The notes below the pieces were generated by a model that did not search any database, was not told the DNA's origin, and was given only the letters and a program-made list of their open reading frames with translations. A stretch of DNA of 64,000 nt, taken from positions 10,840,897 to 10,904,896 of the forward strand of contig JAQNBH010000013.1 of NCBI GenBank assembly GCA_028752905.1, written 5' to 3'. The position numbers and the translations under genes are program-made. Positions 35,631 through 48,947 of this stretch are shown here, one piece after another (position 1 is the stretch's first letter; each line of letters begins with the position of its first letter). The stretch comes from Cladorhizidae sp. MBARI D1340-BT2. Lineage: Eukaryota; Porifera; Demospongiae; Poecilosclerida; Cladorhizidae.

Positions 35631-35887
35631 TATTGGGGCACTAGCCTTCTGGCAAATGGGGCATGACTGACAAAGTTCTTTTACATCTAAAGCATCCCTG
35701 GCCTATCCAATCGTTGTCTAATGGCTTCCAAGGTTCTTTCACGTCCCAAACGCCCAGCCACTACTGAATTGTGAGCTAATGTTAAGACCTTTTTACTCTT
35801 GCCATCTTAACTAGGCTTTTTCCACCAACATGATAGGGTTCTCTCATTAGTAATCTTCCCTCCCAAAAGTAAGGACTACCCTTGCTA

Positions 35888-37676
35888 TCAGCTTTTTTTC
35901 CTCACTTTCATTAAAGTTGTGTCCTTCAGCTGCTCCTGCTGCAGTTGTTCAGGTGAGATTGCATCAATGCTCATTACTTCTGTGCTCCTTGAGTCGTCCC
36001 TTGCGACCTGCAGAGTAATAGTCTCACCTACTGGTCCTATATCCTCCTCAACTTCGGACTCCACTGGTACAGCTGCCACTGGATTAGATTCTTCAGCTAC
36101 ATCCTCTTCCATCTCACTTCCACTTCCCTCAGAGTCAAGAGAGTGCGTGACTGGTTCCTCTTCCTGCTGTTGAAGCTGCAACTGAGTGTCGATCTGGGTT
36201 TGAACCTGTTGCTGAGACCTTGTTGTCACCATCGTTGACTCTGTGGTTGCGGCGGTGGTTGGAATGTTTTCTTCTTTTTTGGACTCTGTCTCCATCGCTT
36301 CCCTAATATACTTATGGAAATGGGGAACATCATGCCCCAACAAAAGGTCAGTAGTTATATGTCCTGAAACTCCTACAACTAACTATAGCTTTTTGTCTCC
36401 ATTCACTTGTAACACTACCATGGCTGCTGGAAAATATGTTTTTCGAGCACTGGCTGTGGTGTATGCAATTTTCCATGGTAGGTAATCTGTCTTTTTTATG
36501 TGCCTAGGATGTTCCGTGCACCCTGTATCAAGCAACCCTACTGCTGGTTTACCATTGCCCTTCACATTGCGAGACCAAGCTGGTACTTTCTCACATTTAA
36601 TTATCCCACAGTTTGCTTTTTCCAACTTGACAACAAAATCTCTTTTCATATGTCCAGGTTTCCCACAACGATAACACTCCAGTTCTTTCCCTTGCATCAT
36701 ACTACTATTAGTGTTACCTTTGTAGTGCTCATCCCTGCGGCTAGGTGGAAAACGTCCGCCTCTCTCGTTGGCTTCGCGGCTCTCTTTAGTTGCGCTTCTC
36801 CAACTCCTTTTCTGCTCAGGTTCCTGTGTTGAGGCTACTTCCTTCTCTCCTCTGGATGAGCTCAGATAGCGTACCACAGCTTCTTTCAAGTCTTCATAAG
36901 AGGCTGGATTGAGCTGCCTCATTCTCGCTTCTAGCCATCGAGGAAGTTTCTGCAACGTTAATTCGATTAATAACGTGTCATATTGGGACTTACCACTGGA
37001 TTTAATCCAATGCTTAAACGATTGTTTTCTGTCCCGGATCCAATTCTCAGGTTTCTCTTGGTTGAAGTTAACTTCAAACACTCTCCTCCTGTAACTCTCT
37101 GTGGAGACTTGATATGTAGAGAACAGGGTTGCTTTGACAACATCATAGTCCTGCTGTTCCATAGCAGTCAATGATGACACTGCCAGCATCCCCTGTCCCG
37201 ACAACGAACTACGTAGGCAGGCAGTCCACTGTCTCCTTGGCCACCCTCCTACTTCAGCAGTTACTTCTAAGGTATCTAAAAAAGCACCCAAGTCGTCTAC
37301 TCCTTCGACATATTTGTGTAATGTCGGTTTAGGCATGGGGGGTAATTGTTCTTCCCTTGCCGGTTTAAGCATTTCTGCCAAAAGTTGTTGCCATCATTGC
37401 TCTTGGCGTTCTTGTCGGTCGCGGTCTTCACGGCGGTACTGCGCTTCGCGATCCATCCTCTCTTCCTCTCTCAGTTCCCGTGCTTCATCTGCTTGAAGCC
37501 ATGTAGCCATCATCTCTTTTCTCGAAACCCCCTGCTGTTGACTGTTAGCAGGTGTTGAAAAAGGTTGGTGGTGGTGGAGAGAATCCTCCTCCCCCTCCTG
37601 AAAGGTGTCTATGGGCACAGCAAAGCTCAGAGTAGTCTGGCTTCTTGTCCGTCGGTCCTCTCCTGGGAGTGACATT
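35888..37676 (-). pseudogene. Gag, zinc knuckle and protease, unit 2
   Basis: Start at ATG 37676. TGA at 37394-37396 interrupts the N-terminal part. 36383-37381 then reads through the SCAN-like capsid, the knuckle (the final Cys is Phe here) and the protease LLDTGC, to a TAG at 36383-36385. 35888-36343 continues with LGHDVP and the acidic spacer. The lesions are not the ones found in unit 1. Confidence 0.85.
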
Positions 37677-37873
37677 TTTTCTTCCTTCAGAAAGACGAGT
37701 TGAGAGACAAGAGTGAAGAAAAGAGATATTAGTCGCACATAAAACCACTACAATTATAAGGAAAAGAAATATGCACCACTCCCGAAGGATGAAACAAGTA
37801 TTAATAATAAGCAAAAGAAATATGCACCACTCCCGAAGGATGAAACAAGTATTATCCCACGTGCTGCCACCAA

Positions 37874-38521
37874 TGTGATGAAATCAGTTCTCATCCAATT
37901 AGAACCTTTAACTAATTGGCAGGAGACACTATTTTATACGACGGCTAGATCCTTGGTCATCAGTCTCCTCACTAGTGATCCTCGATCCAACCCGAAATCA
38001 GCCAACTCCAGTAGTCGCTGTATCCCTCTTATTAATAGAATGGTATATATATTAATAAGATAAGTGATATACTCAATCAGCAATCATACACAGAGGATTA
38101 CACAGACCATACAAGCCTAGCTTTACAGTCTATCCCTCCTTACACAAGTTCAGTTCCAGTTCTTCTCTTAGTGTTTTTCTCTCCCTTTATTTAAATTACA
38201 ATGTTCTTTTATAGCACTCAGTTTGAGGTCACCAGTCTCTGGTGGTTTCTTTGTCCATGGTGGTTTCTGTGTCCATGGTGGTTTCTTTGTCCATGGTGGT
38301 TTCTTTGTCCATGGTGGTTTCTTTGTCCATGGTGGTTTCATTGTCCATGGTGGTTTCTTTGTCCATGGTGGTTTCTTTGTCCAGGTGGTTTCTTTGTCCA
38401 TGGTGGTTTCTTTGTCCATGGTGGTTCCTTTGTTCATGGTTAAGCACCAGCTGTAGGTCCTCCGTCTTCCCATGGTTCATGAAAGGTTTCCTGTTAACAG
38501 TCAGGGAAGGTTTCCCTGACA
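37874..38521 (-). repeat. 5' LTR of Gmr1-like element, unit 2 (complete)
   Basis: Shows the undisturbed LTR: 18-bp repeats, then the TTAA at 38440-38443 used by piggyBac in unit 1, then 78 bases to the terminal TGTCAGGG (element sense). Segment B starts at the next base. Confidence 0.87.
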
Positions 38522-38625
38522 GTCACCTGCCACATTATTAGAGGGTTTTGTGGTTGCTTTTGGTTTTTCAATTAAGTAGATTTGGCTTGATCAACAATTA
38601 GCATCAATTCCACTTCAACACTTAC

Positions 38626-39809
38626 CACTTCATCTCACAGATATTGCAGTGGAATTTTCCTTTGCACTCCTTGCACACCAAGTATCGACAAGTAGGATAA
38701 TGACTTCCAGTTTTCCTAAGCCGTCCAAGATGGCATGAACATATTGAACAGACACGCTTTGCTTTTAAGTCAAATTGTCTAACCCTCCTGCATTCATAGA
38801 GTAACCTCTCACAGCTGAAAAACATATTAATTAAACACATCACATCTTAATCATATATCTCGTGCATTGATCAGTTATTAATAAGTCAAGAGCAACTACG
38901 AATGATCTTTAGAACCAATCAATTTTGGATTGCTGATAGGTTATGAATGCATGCTATCATATCTTCTTATGAATAGGAAGGAATGCACACTAGCAACAGT
39001 TGTTGATGGAATGGAAACATTATTGAGAAATTATTTATTGACCAAAATACATGAAAATGGTTGTCTGAATCTGGTTAATTTCACACATATTATACATACA
39101 GCCTTACTTATTTGAAAATATGATGCCTTGCACAGGATAGCAGGCTATGATCTACCACTATGTTGTGCTTTGATCCATCTAATCCTCAGCTGCCAAGACC
39201 AAAAAAAGTATTCCACAGATTCAAGTCTGGTCCAAATCAGCACGGACTGCTTGACTTTGATGACCTTGATGTGGCTGAAATAGAATGGCTCGTTACTGGA
39301 GATAGGCTTGTTTCTAAAGGTGTGTTGCCAATCGGTCTTCAAGATTGTCAATCACGAGCAAGAATGTCAGACACACTGAAGTAATCAACAAACTCTAACT
39401 TGAGATAACATAGATACAAGGACTTCAACAATAGTCAATTTGAAATTTATAGCCTTCATCAGGAATAATCAAAAATTATTCCTGATGAATGCTTGGAACA
39501 TGGAGGGAGTAAATTTCAAGAGAAAATCCGTGGATTTTGTATTTGTGTTAGTTAATGTTGCTGAGATCATCCCTGTAGCTAAACCACTATCACATCCTTA
39601 AACTTGTAATTCTGTCACCACTATTGCTAGACACACAATCAGTAGCTACATGTCACTAAACAAAGAGGAAAAAACTCGACTCCAAAGTGGGCTCAAAACA
39701 TGCCTGCCGCATCACCAACTTACTCCAATAATTTCCTTCTCACTTTCTCGAGGAATTCATCGTCTACCTTGGTATCACCCAGTGGTATCATCTTCTCAAG
39801 ATTTTCCAT
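38626..39809 (-). pseudogene. Truncated SYTL-like 5' end (Slp homology domain) in segment B
   Basis: Exon 1 (39724-39809, ATG at 39809) and exon 2 (38626-38814) keep their lengths, splice sites and phases. In exon 2, the first Cys of the second CxxC pair is replaced by Tyr, with Arg to Pro beside it, so zinc binding is probably lost. No linker or C2 exons follow; the next sequence downstream is the 5' LTR of the retrotransposon, about 100 bases past the exon 2 donor and in the same sense. A truncated duplicate is the simplest reading. Confidence 0.65.
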
Positions 39810-39933
39810 ATTTTATAGCGTACTCTTCAGTTCCTAGACGCCAGCGCGCTGCGTTGGAGCCATGCGCACTGTAGATTTTGGCCACACCCCCTGTCATACG
39901 ACGACTTGCCAAATTTGACGTGCTGGCGAGCTG

Positions 39934-40980
39934 CTTAATTAAATTTGACCTCAGGACCTGTAAGGAGGTTAGGCGGGAGGAAAACTTTCTCACAAAGGGT
40001 GTCTGGAGACTTGCGGCACTAAAATTGACGTTGAAAGTACTTATAATTATTATTCCTGATGAAGGCTAGAGCATCTAGCTAGTGGAAATATCTAGTTCAA
40101 TTTGAGGTAATTTTAATAGTAAATTTGTGGTTCAAGGTAATCCAGACCAAATCATTCATCGAGCTGAATGCAAAGCTAGTAAAACATGATGTGGATCTTG
40201 TAGTTGTTGATGTAGAAGACTTTTATATTGACATACTGTTGGTCGAGAGAAATCTTCTAAGAAAAACGATGGTCTTCATTTTTTGTGTGAACATGAATAC
40301 GATGCACGCTCTTATCAAGCAGTGCTTAGTTTAATGCATTCTGTAGAACGAAATATCATATTTTACATCACACAAGCTCAATTCCATTGACTTTGTGATA
40401 TTTTCGCCGATTGGAAGGTACCTGATGTTCTTTAAACATACTTGTTCTTGTTTCTGCTTAATTAAATTTGACCTCAGGACCTGTAAGGAATAATCTTCAG
40501 ATTAGGCGGGAGGAAAACTTTCTCACGAAAGGTGTCTGGAGACTTGCGGCATACAAAATTGACGTTCAAAGTACCTATATTCCTGATGAAGGCTAGAGCA
40601 TCTAGCTAGTGGAAATGTCTAGTTCAATTTGAGGTAATTTTAATAGTAAATTTGTGGTTCAAGGTAATCCAGACCAAATTATTCATCGAGCTGCATGCAA
40701 AGCTAGTAAAACATGATGTGGATCTTGTAGTTGTTGATGTAGAAGACTTTTATATTGACATACTGTTGGTCGAGAGAAATCTTCTAAGAAAAACGATGGT
40801 CTTCATTTTTTGTGTGAACAGGAATACGATGCACGCTCTTATCAAGCAGTGCTTAGTTTAATGCATTCTGTAGAACGAAAAATTATATTTTACATCAGAG
40901 AATGAACCACAAGCTCAATTCCATTGACTTTGTGATATTTTCACCGATTGGAAGGTACCTGATGTTCTTTAAACATACAG
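39934..40980 (+). repeat. Direct tandem duplication of about 522 bp in segment B, unit 2
   Basis: The block starting TTAATTAAATTTGACCTC recurs 522 bases later, and both copies carry the same exon-like frame (40125-40334 and 40652-40861, 69 codons, three residue differences). The second copy carries extra bases after the GTAAGG motif. Segment A has only one copy (from about 3030). Confidence 0.8.
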
Positions 40981-43366
40981 TACTTGTTCTTGTTTCAAAT
41001 TCAGTTAGGAAGCACGATGAAGTCCAGTGTGTAACAAAACCACCTGTCTAGATATATGCAGGGCATCATATAGATGAAAATACATATACTGTGAAAATTG
41101 CAACGCTTCCTTCTGACATGTGACATTTTGAAGAACAGGCATCTTTCCTCTTGTTAAAGCTCATAAGCAATCCACATGTGTGGATATCTGCAAAGTAAGT
41201 GCAAGGAGAGAAACATTCATGCAAGTACACGGCATTGTTGCACCTAGAGTCACACCACACCCACATTTGTTGACACATGAAGCACGGCTTATGTTTAGGC
41301 CATGATTGCCACTGTCGCTGCAGAAAATTATGGCTGTCACTTGATAAGCACTGAACAGAATTAGTCATGTTCATGTTTGGTGGCTGGTTGCAAAATGGCT
41401 TAAGGCAGCGCATCTTCTGCTGGTGAGAGCCTTTCATATGGAGCCATCTTTTCTGAAATAACCATCTTCATCCATCTCATATCTTCAACTGTGGACATCT
41501 TTGTGCCACAATATACAATTTGCAGACAACTCCATCCAATGCCTCTTCAGTTAGTTCTCTTGGTGTCCAGATTTTTCAGTGTCTCAATACAAACCTGTAT
41601 GACAGCAAACCAATTGAAGAAACACTAAGTTTTAGATGACCATCTGTTTCTGACCAGCTCAAGTTAAAAATGATGTGTTCTCACATAGTTCTTGAAACCT
41701 CATCACAGCGAGTGAAAAACCTCAGTGTCTGAGGAATAGATAGTATTTTGTTGGCATTATCAATGGCATGGAGCAACAGATTTGTATTGGCTTCTTCTTA
41801 GTTGCTCTTGAGGTGGATTAATTCCTTGTAATTTGCTATACATCTTACCCCCTTACAATCACCATTTTTCGTGATTGTTCATGCACCATTAAAAGGATCA
41901 AATAATTCTTCCTTACTTGAAACACATACATTTATCACAACTTTATCTGTTCAGCTGCAAACGGTAATCTTGGGACAAGAAAAAAATTCTGCTTATGATA
42001 TTTTAGGCTGATATTTGGTTTAGAATTACAGAAGCAAACAAGCTTATGCTTTGTTAGGCATTTCCCATTTAGGTTTCCTGATGTAACAATCATATAATTC
42101 CCATGTAATTTATAAGCTCCATTTCTTCTTAGGACACCATACAGTAATTCTATACTCTCAGCAACAATGACATTGTCTGTGGAGGTGACCTTTATCCTAT
42201 ACTGACATGACAGACTTTTCCTCGCTACCTTTGCCAAATAGATTAGTCAGTGTCTGTGCATTAGAGTAGGCTTTCCAGTGATTCTCTTGTGACTCTCTGT
42301 TATGGCAGTTGAAAGACCACAGTGATTTGTGTGTGTGTTCTGTAAAAGCTCAACCATCTGTTGCACTTCTCCCACTAGCTATATTAGTTCTGGTCAATGA
42401 GGAAAACGTTTATGGGTACACTTCAATTGAACGTTTTTTGACCAGTCCTCCAGAGGTATTGATTGCATGCTTTCATTACATTATGTCATCAGAAAAAGGA
42501 TGTATGTAACATCATATATGAAAAATGTGAGGTGTATATAATTATACTCCCTTGTTAAAAAGTGTCAGTGCTTCAACTCCCATCCTCCTAACCATAAAGC
42601 AAGCCACAACTTCTGCGGCAGCTATGGTACACAAGAGTTTACCATAATCTTCATATAAAAATAAACCATTTGAGTTTGGGTCTGAGGCATTTAAGCTTTA
42701 GTTAGATAGCTTGATACAAACACAGTTTCATCCGGTAGCTATTTTTAACATGAATCCCTAGTGTGATCACTTCAATGGACACTCCATGCCCTGCCATCAA
42801 CCATCCATCATGCTGCCTTCTTGTATATTCACAAAAAAATATTGTTCAATTTTAACTGTTATTTCGAAATTATTTCAATTTTTTTAATCCTGCAAGGTTG
42901 CAGTTTTGGCAACATTCTTTTTAAATTCTTTGTGATTTCACCATATATGCACAAGAAACATTATTGAACAATTCTTGCAAAGACAAAAGTTTTTCCTTCA
43001 GTAGCTAGCTCTAAAGTGATGTATGCAATTGCCATGTTCAATTAGACCAATCTTTATGATCTGTCCATGACGTGGCCTTTTTCTGACACCACTGCTGGTT
43101 TCAATATTCAAATATCAAAGTTTATAAAATGCAATTAGCTTCAGAAAATGATTAGAACACACACTTTTAAATGACCAATGGGTATCTGACCGATTCAGCT
43201 TGGTTTTAACAAATTAATCCAATATGGTGCTCCCCCTGTCTCATGTGCTAGAGGATCAACATGATTTCAAGCATTAAAATATGATTAAACTGGTTGTGGT
43301 CAACATACTTTCTCACTCTTTTGACCAGTCAATCCAATACAGGTGTTTGTTTGGATTCTATTGCAG

Positions 43367-43450
43367 ACCCAGTTGGAAGGAACAACTGCAAATGATGTTT
43401 GTCTAGAGCTACAAAATCTGAGAGAACTTATCTTGTATGAGTTTATGAAT
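43367..43450 (+). CDS. 84-bp exon-like frame, segment B unit 2
   Basis: Copy of 17186-17269 with one coding change (Trp to Cys in the LIWYEF motif). Confidence 0.28.
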
Positions 43451-44049
43451 GTGTAAGTTTGGGATTGCCTTTGGCAACATATTGGCAGTAAAGTAGAACC
43501 AAGGACACCAAATTTACAACAGTGTGCCTATTATACAAATATATAATAGGACATATCAGCATTCTGCATTTCAGAAACTGCACAATCCTAGGCTTCAACT
43601 GCCATCATACCTTTTTTCCATGTTTGCCAAAGATAAATGTGATGGTGGCAGTTTCTAATGACTTGGTTGCAAGTGGTGGTGGTGGTAGATATATTATTAT
43701 TGATTTAATTACTAGCTAACAATTATAATGCTGCTAAGACAGCTCCAGTTGCAGGCTGATTTTTGGACTTTTCTTTTCTGTTTTTTTTTTACAACAGAAT
43801 AATTAATATTTCAACTAAAAAAATTCTGAAAACAAAAGGTTTTACATTATATAATTAAACCATGATAATTTTTTTTTGACAAAGAGTTTGATTATCATTT
43901 GAAAAGGAAATTTTCCAAGAGTTAAAAAAAAATTATTAAAAACTTGGAAGTGATTATTAATAAAATCTACTCTTAGCGTTGCTATTCACGTCAACATAAT
44001 GTAGTTTTTAAATTGTTTTTGTGATTGTTCTTACTTTTGTCATTTATTA

Positions 44050-44154
44050 ATGTTGCTATTATTATTATTATCATCATCATTATTATTATAGTTGTTGTTG
44101 TTGATGTTGTTTTATTTTTGTTGTTGATGTTGTTATTAGTAGTAGTAGTAGTAG

Positions 44155-44229
<75 letters not shown>

Positions 44230-44280
44230 TATTATTATTATTTGTTGTTGATGTTGTATCTGTGGCTGTTGCTATTGCTA

Positions 44281-44313
<33 letters not shown>

Positions 44314-45025
44314 TTGTTGCTGTTGCTGTTGCTATTGCTGTTGCTATTGCTGTTGCTATTGCTGTTGCTATTGCTGTTGCTATTGCTGTTGCTATTGCTG
44401 TTGCTATTGCTGTTGCTATTGCTGTTGCTATTGCTGTTGCTATTGCTGTTGCTATTGCTGTTGCTATTGCTGTTGCTATTGCTATTGCTATTTCTGTTGC
44501 TATTGCTGTTGCTATTGCTGTTGCTATTGCTGTTGCTATTGCTGTTGCTATTGCTGTTGCTATTGCTGTTGCTATTGCTGTTGCTATTGCTGTTGCTATT
44601 GCTGTTGCTATTGCTGTTGCTATTGCTGTTGCTATTGCTGTTGCTATTGCTGTTGCTGTTGCTGTTGCTATTGCTCTTGCTATTGCTGTTGCTATTGCTG
44701 TTGCTATTGCTGTTGCTATTGCTGTTGCTATTGCTGTTGCTATTGCTGTTGCTATTGTTACTACTATTGTTACTAGTATTGTTACTAATATTGTTACTAC
44801 TATTGTTACTAGTATTATTACACTATTGTTACTACTATTGTTACTACTATTGTTACTACTACTATTGTTACTAGTATTGTTACTACTATTGTTACTTACT
44901 ATTGTTACTAGTATTGTTACTAGTATTGTTACTACTATTGTTACTACTATTGTTACTAGTATTGTTACTACTATTGTTACTACTATTATTACTACTATTA
45001 TTACTACTATTATTATTATTATTGA
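44050..45025. repeat. Compound trinucleotide/hexanucleotide tract, unit 2
   Basis: Counterpart of 17871-18590 but longer, mainly because the GTTGCTATTGCT 12-mer block (about 44330-44755) has expanded and become more homogeneous. Confidence 0.92.
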
Positions 45026-46705
45026 TTGTTGATCCAGATTGATGTGAATGAAGAAAGAAAAGGAAGAAAGAAAAGGAAGAAAGAAAAGGAAGAAAGAAAA
45101 GGAAGAAAGAAAAGGAAGGAAGGAAGAAAAGGAAGAAAGAAAGAAAGAAAAGAAAGAAAGAAAGAAAAGGAAGAAAGAAAGAAAAGAAAGAGAAGAGGAA
45201 ATGAAGAGAATCCCTGAGATTTGTTTATCTAGATTGATATGAACGAAGAGGGATCCCTGAGATTTGATATTGTGTTGATCTGAATGAAGAGGAAATGTAG
45301 AGGATCATATCTGCTTCAACAGTCAGAAGTTGTCCAGGAGAAGGAAACTAAACATATGTAAAGTTGGAATGCCTGGCCATAAATGTTTATATTGTGCCTG
45401 TTACAACAATGGCTAATTGGAATGTAAAAATGTTGACAAAACTTTAGATATCTGACGAAGATTGCAGTTGAGGCATTTGGCACTAGACTAAAATTAAAGA
45501 AAGCCCTTGAAGTTGATAGACTATTGGGGCTCATCTTGTTACCAAATACAATTTCACAAAACACTATATACCATTATGTCTAAAAAGTACATTGCCTGAT
45601 GCTCTCTCACATATGAACAATATGTCATAGAGAAAATGGAGAGGAATTTGAGGTATCTTTAAGTATGGACTTGTTTTATCCTTAATTAGCTGATCAGGGC
45701 CGATTTGATGTGTGATTATGGAGTTTTAGTTATTATTATTGTCTTTCTGACATATTTTTTCTTTTTATGACATCTCACTCAAATAAATCTTTTCTTTGCA
45801 ATATAATATAATATACAAACATTGAATAAATAAAAGGTGTAATTTTAATGGCATTTAAGCAATAGTAACTGTTTCTTAACATTCATATCTAATCAAATAT
45901 CTTAAAACATAATGGAGTATAATGTTGTGGTCATTTACATCATTTCTTTTAGGTGGTGGAAGTGGTGTCAATTGAGTTAGAAGTAGAGGTAGTTGCAATA
46001 GTGGAAGTGGTTCTTGGAAGTTGCAGAAGCAATGCCAGTGTAGAAATTGAGGCAATGATGAGAGCAATGACAATGGCGGTGGTTTATTGGTAGCAGAGAT
46101 ATCAGTTGGTGGTAACAATGAACAATGGTATTTATTTACTATTATAGTGGCCAAGTTGACAACTTTGGCAGTGATGGTAATGGTGGCATGATGGCAGGTA
46201 AGTCAATTTGTAGTGGCAGTGCTGCCAATTCTCGAAGTAGTGGCAGTGGAGCTAGTGGTGGCAGTTGGGATGGAGTTTTTTTGCGGTAGTGATAGTAGAG
46301 GAGCAGTGAAGCAGTGATGTTAATGTTTGTTGTTATCTTAGAGCAATCTTGAGTGGAATTGCAGCAAGTAGTGGCGGTAGTGATATATCTATTCTAAGTA
46401 GTGGTGGTAATCACAGAGAAACTGTGGTGGCAATGAAGAAGTGGTGGCAAAGAAGCGAGGCTGTGGTGGGATTAATGGTTAAGTTGTGCTAGTGGTTGCA
46501 CAAGCGGCAGTGGAGCAAGTGGCGATATAGGTGGTCCAACTAATGGTTTTTGTTGGCAGTGATAGAATGAAGCAGGTGAAATAGTGGTATCAATAGTTGG
46601 CAGTAGTGATAGTCGAATTGGTGGCAATGGAGTTAGTCATGGTGGCAGTGGTGGTAGAGGTGTTGGCATTAATAGTGATGGTGGTGATAGAACAGAAGCA
46701 GATGA
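45026..46705. other. Block present in unit 2 and missing from unit 1
   Basis: About 1.7 kb between the TTACTACTA tract and the Ser/Gly minisatellite. It holds the polypurine tract, a short repeat around TCCCTGAGATTTG (45208-45270) and AT-rich sequence without a recognisable gene. In unit 1 the flanks are joined at about 18580. Confidence 0.6.
45047..45200. repeat. GGAAGAAAGAAA polypurine tract, unit 2 only
   Basis: About 150 bases of pure purine on the plus strand with AAGG and GAAA periods. Unit 1 lacks it, within its larger deletion. Confidence 0.9.
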
Positions 46706-46950
46706 AATAGTGGTATCAATAGTGGCTGTAGTGCCAGTCAAGCCAGTAGTAGCAATGGATCTAGTCACGGCAGTCGTGGTAGAGGAATTGGCTTTGATAG
46801 TGGTGGCAGTGATAGAACAGAAGCAGGTGAAATATTGGTATCAATATTGGTTGTAGTGACAGTCAAGCCAGTGGTAGCAATGGAGCTAGTCAAGGCAGTG
46901 GTAGAGGAGTTGGCTTTGATAGTGGTGGTAGTGATGGCAGCGAGACAGTG
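46552..46950. repeat. 126-bp minisatellite, unit 2
   Basis: Three diverged copies with the GAAATA(G/T)TGGTATCAAT block starting at 46578, 46704 and 46829. The period of 126 is 42 codons. One frame is Ser/Gly-rich (SGINSGCSASQ type) and another Val/Ala-rich. Upstream sequence (45950-46550) is a looser GGTAGTGG-type repeat. Confidence 0.75.
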
Positions 46951-47910
46951 ATAGCAGTAAAGTAGTGATGGTGGGGTAACGATTTTCTTCCAGTGGTTAC
47001 AGTAGTGATGATAGAAGCAACTTATGGTGGCTGTAGTGTTAGAGGAATTGGTAAAGATGTTAAAGAAGCATTGATGGCATAGAAGCAGACTGGAAGTAGT
47101 GGTGGAGGTAGCATTAGTGGCAATGGAAGTAGTCATGCAAGTTTCTGATGGCGGTGGAATCAATGGTATCAGGGAGCAGTTGTGTTATGTTGAGTAATGG
47201 TTGTTATGATCATGAGAGGAACATGTAGTGGTAGTGTTGGTTAGAGATATTATAATAAGATTAAATACAAGCTAACTGTCGAAATGAATTTATTCCAACT
47301 TGATCTCTGTACTGTCTAGAGTTGTTGGTATGGGTGTTCTGGGTGAGAAGAGGGACATCTCGAGTTGATGGGTATATTTTTTCCTCTTCTCTTTTTTTGA
47401 AGATGGACTGATTCATTCGGATGATTGGGTTGCATTGGAGGTGTAGATGATGATTGGGACTTCTCATACTAAACATGTAAAAATTAATATTTGAAATCTT
47501 AAATTAAAGAAAACAAGTTTTGTTATGACTAAGGCAAAACTAGTTTCAATACATAGTAGTCATGCACACAGCCTTTCTACCTAAAGAGGGTATAAAAACT
47601 GATTGTGGCCAATTAGTGCTTAGTAATGATGGTATTTATATAATACTGTGCTATCTACCATTACAATATCCTTAATAATGAACTTGACTTTTACTCTCTT
47701 GATGTTTAGAGTAGATGCTCTAGCATCGCTATTAGCATATATTTTGTAGTCGTACAAAGACACGTGCTGAGAAGAGCATAATTAATTTGGGCCAAATTGG
47801 TTGCAGTCTAGGAATGTTCCTTGTATGTATGGATAGGTTTACAGTTCTACCCATATATATATTATATATGTGTATATACTCAATGAACTCTCAGTTGACA
47901 TAATAAGTTT

Positions 47911-48947
<1,037 letters not shown>

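Larger units (their letters stand above)
32662..38521 (-). mobile_element. Gmr1-like Ty3/gypsy LTR retrotransposon, unit 2 (degenerate, structurally complete)
   Basis: Both LTRs are complete (32662-33275 and 37874-38521) and nothing is nested inside. Domain order is the same as in unit 1. It is inactivated by different lesions, including a TGA in gag at 37394-37396, a TAG after the protease core at 36383-36385 and the loss of the last zinc-knuckle Cys. The LTRs differ by many substitutions and repeat-number changes, so insertion is old and precedes the unit duplication. Confidence 0.9.
38522..43955. repeat. Segment B, unit 2 (complete)
   Basis: Starts immediately after the retrotransposon LTR with the same CACATTATTAGAGGG block that opens segment A, and ends near the homologous AAAACTTGG. 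It carries decayed SYTL-like exons 1-2, lacks the MADF block and has an internal 522-bp tandem duplication. Confidence 0.75.
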
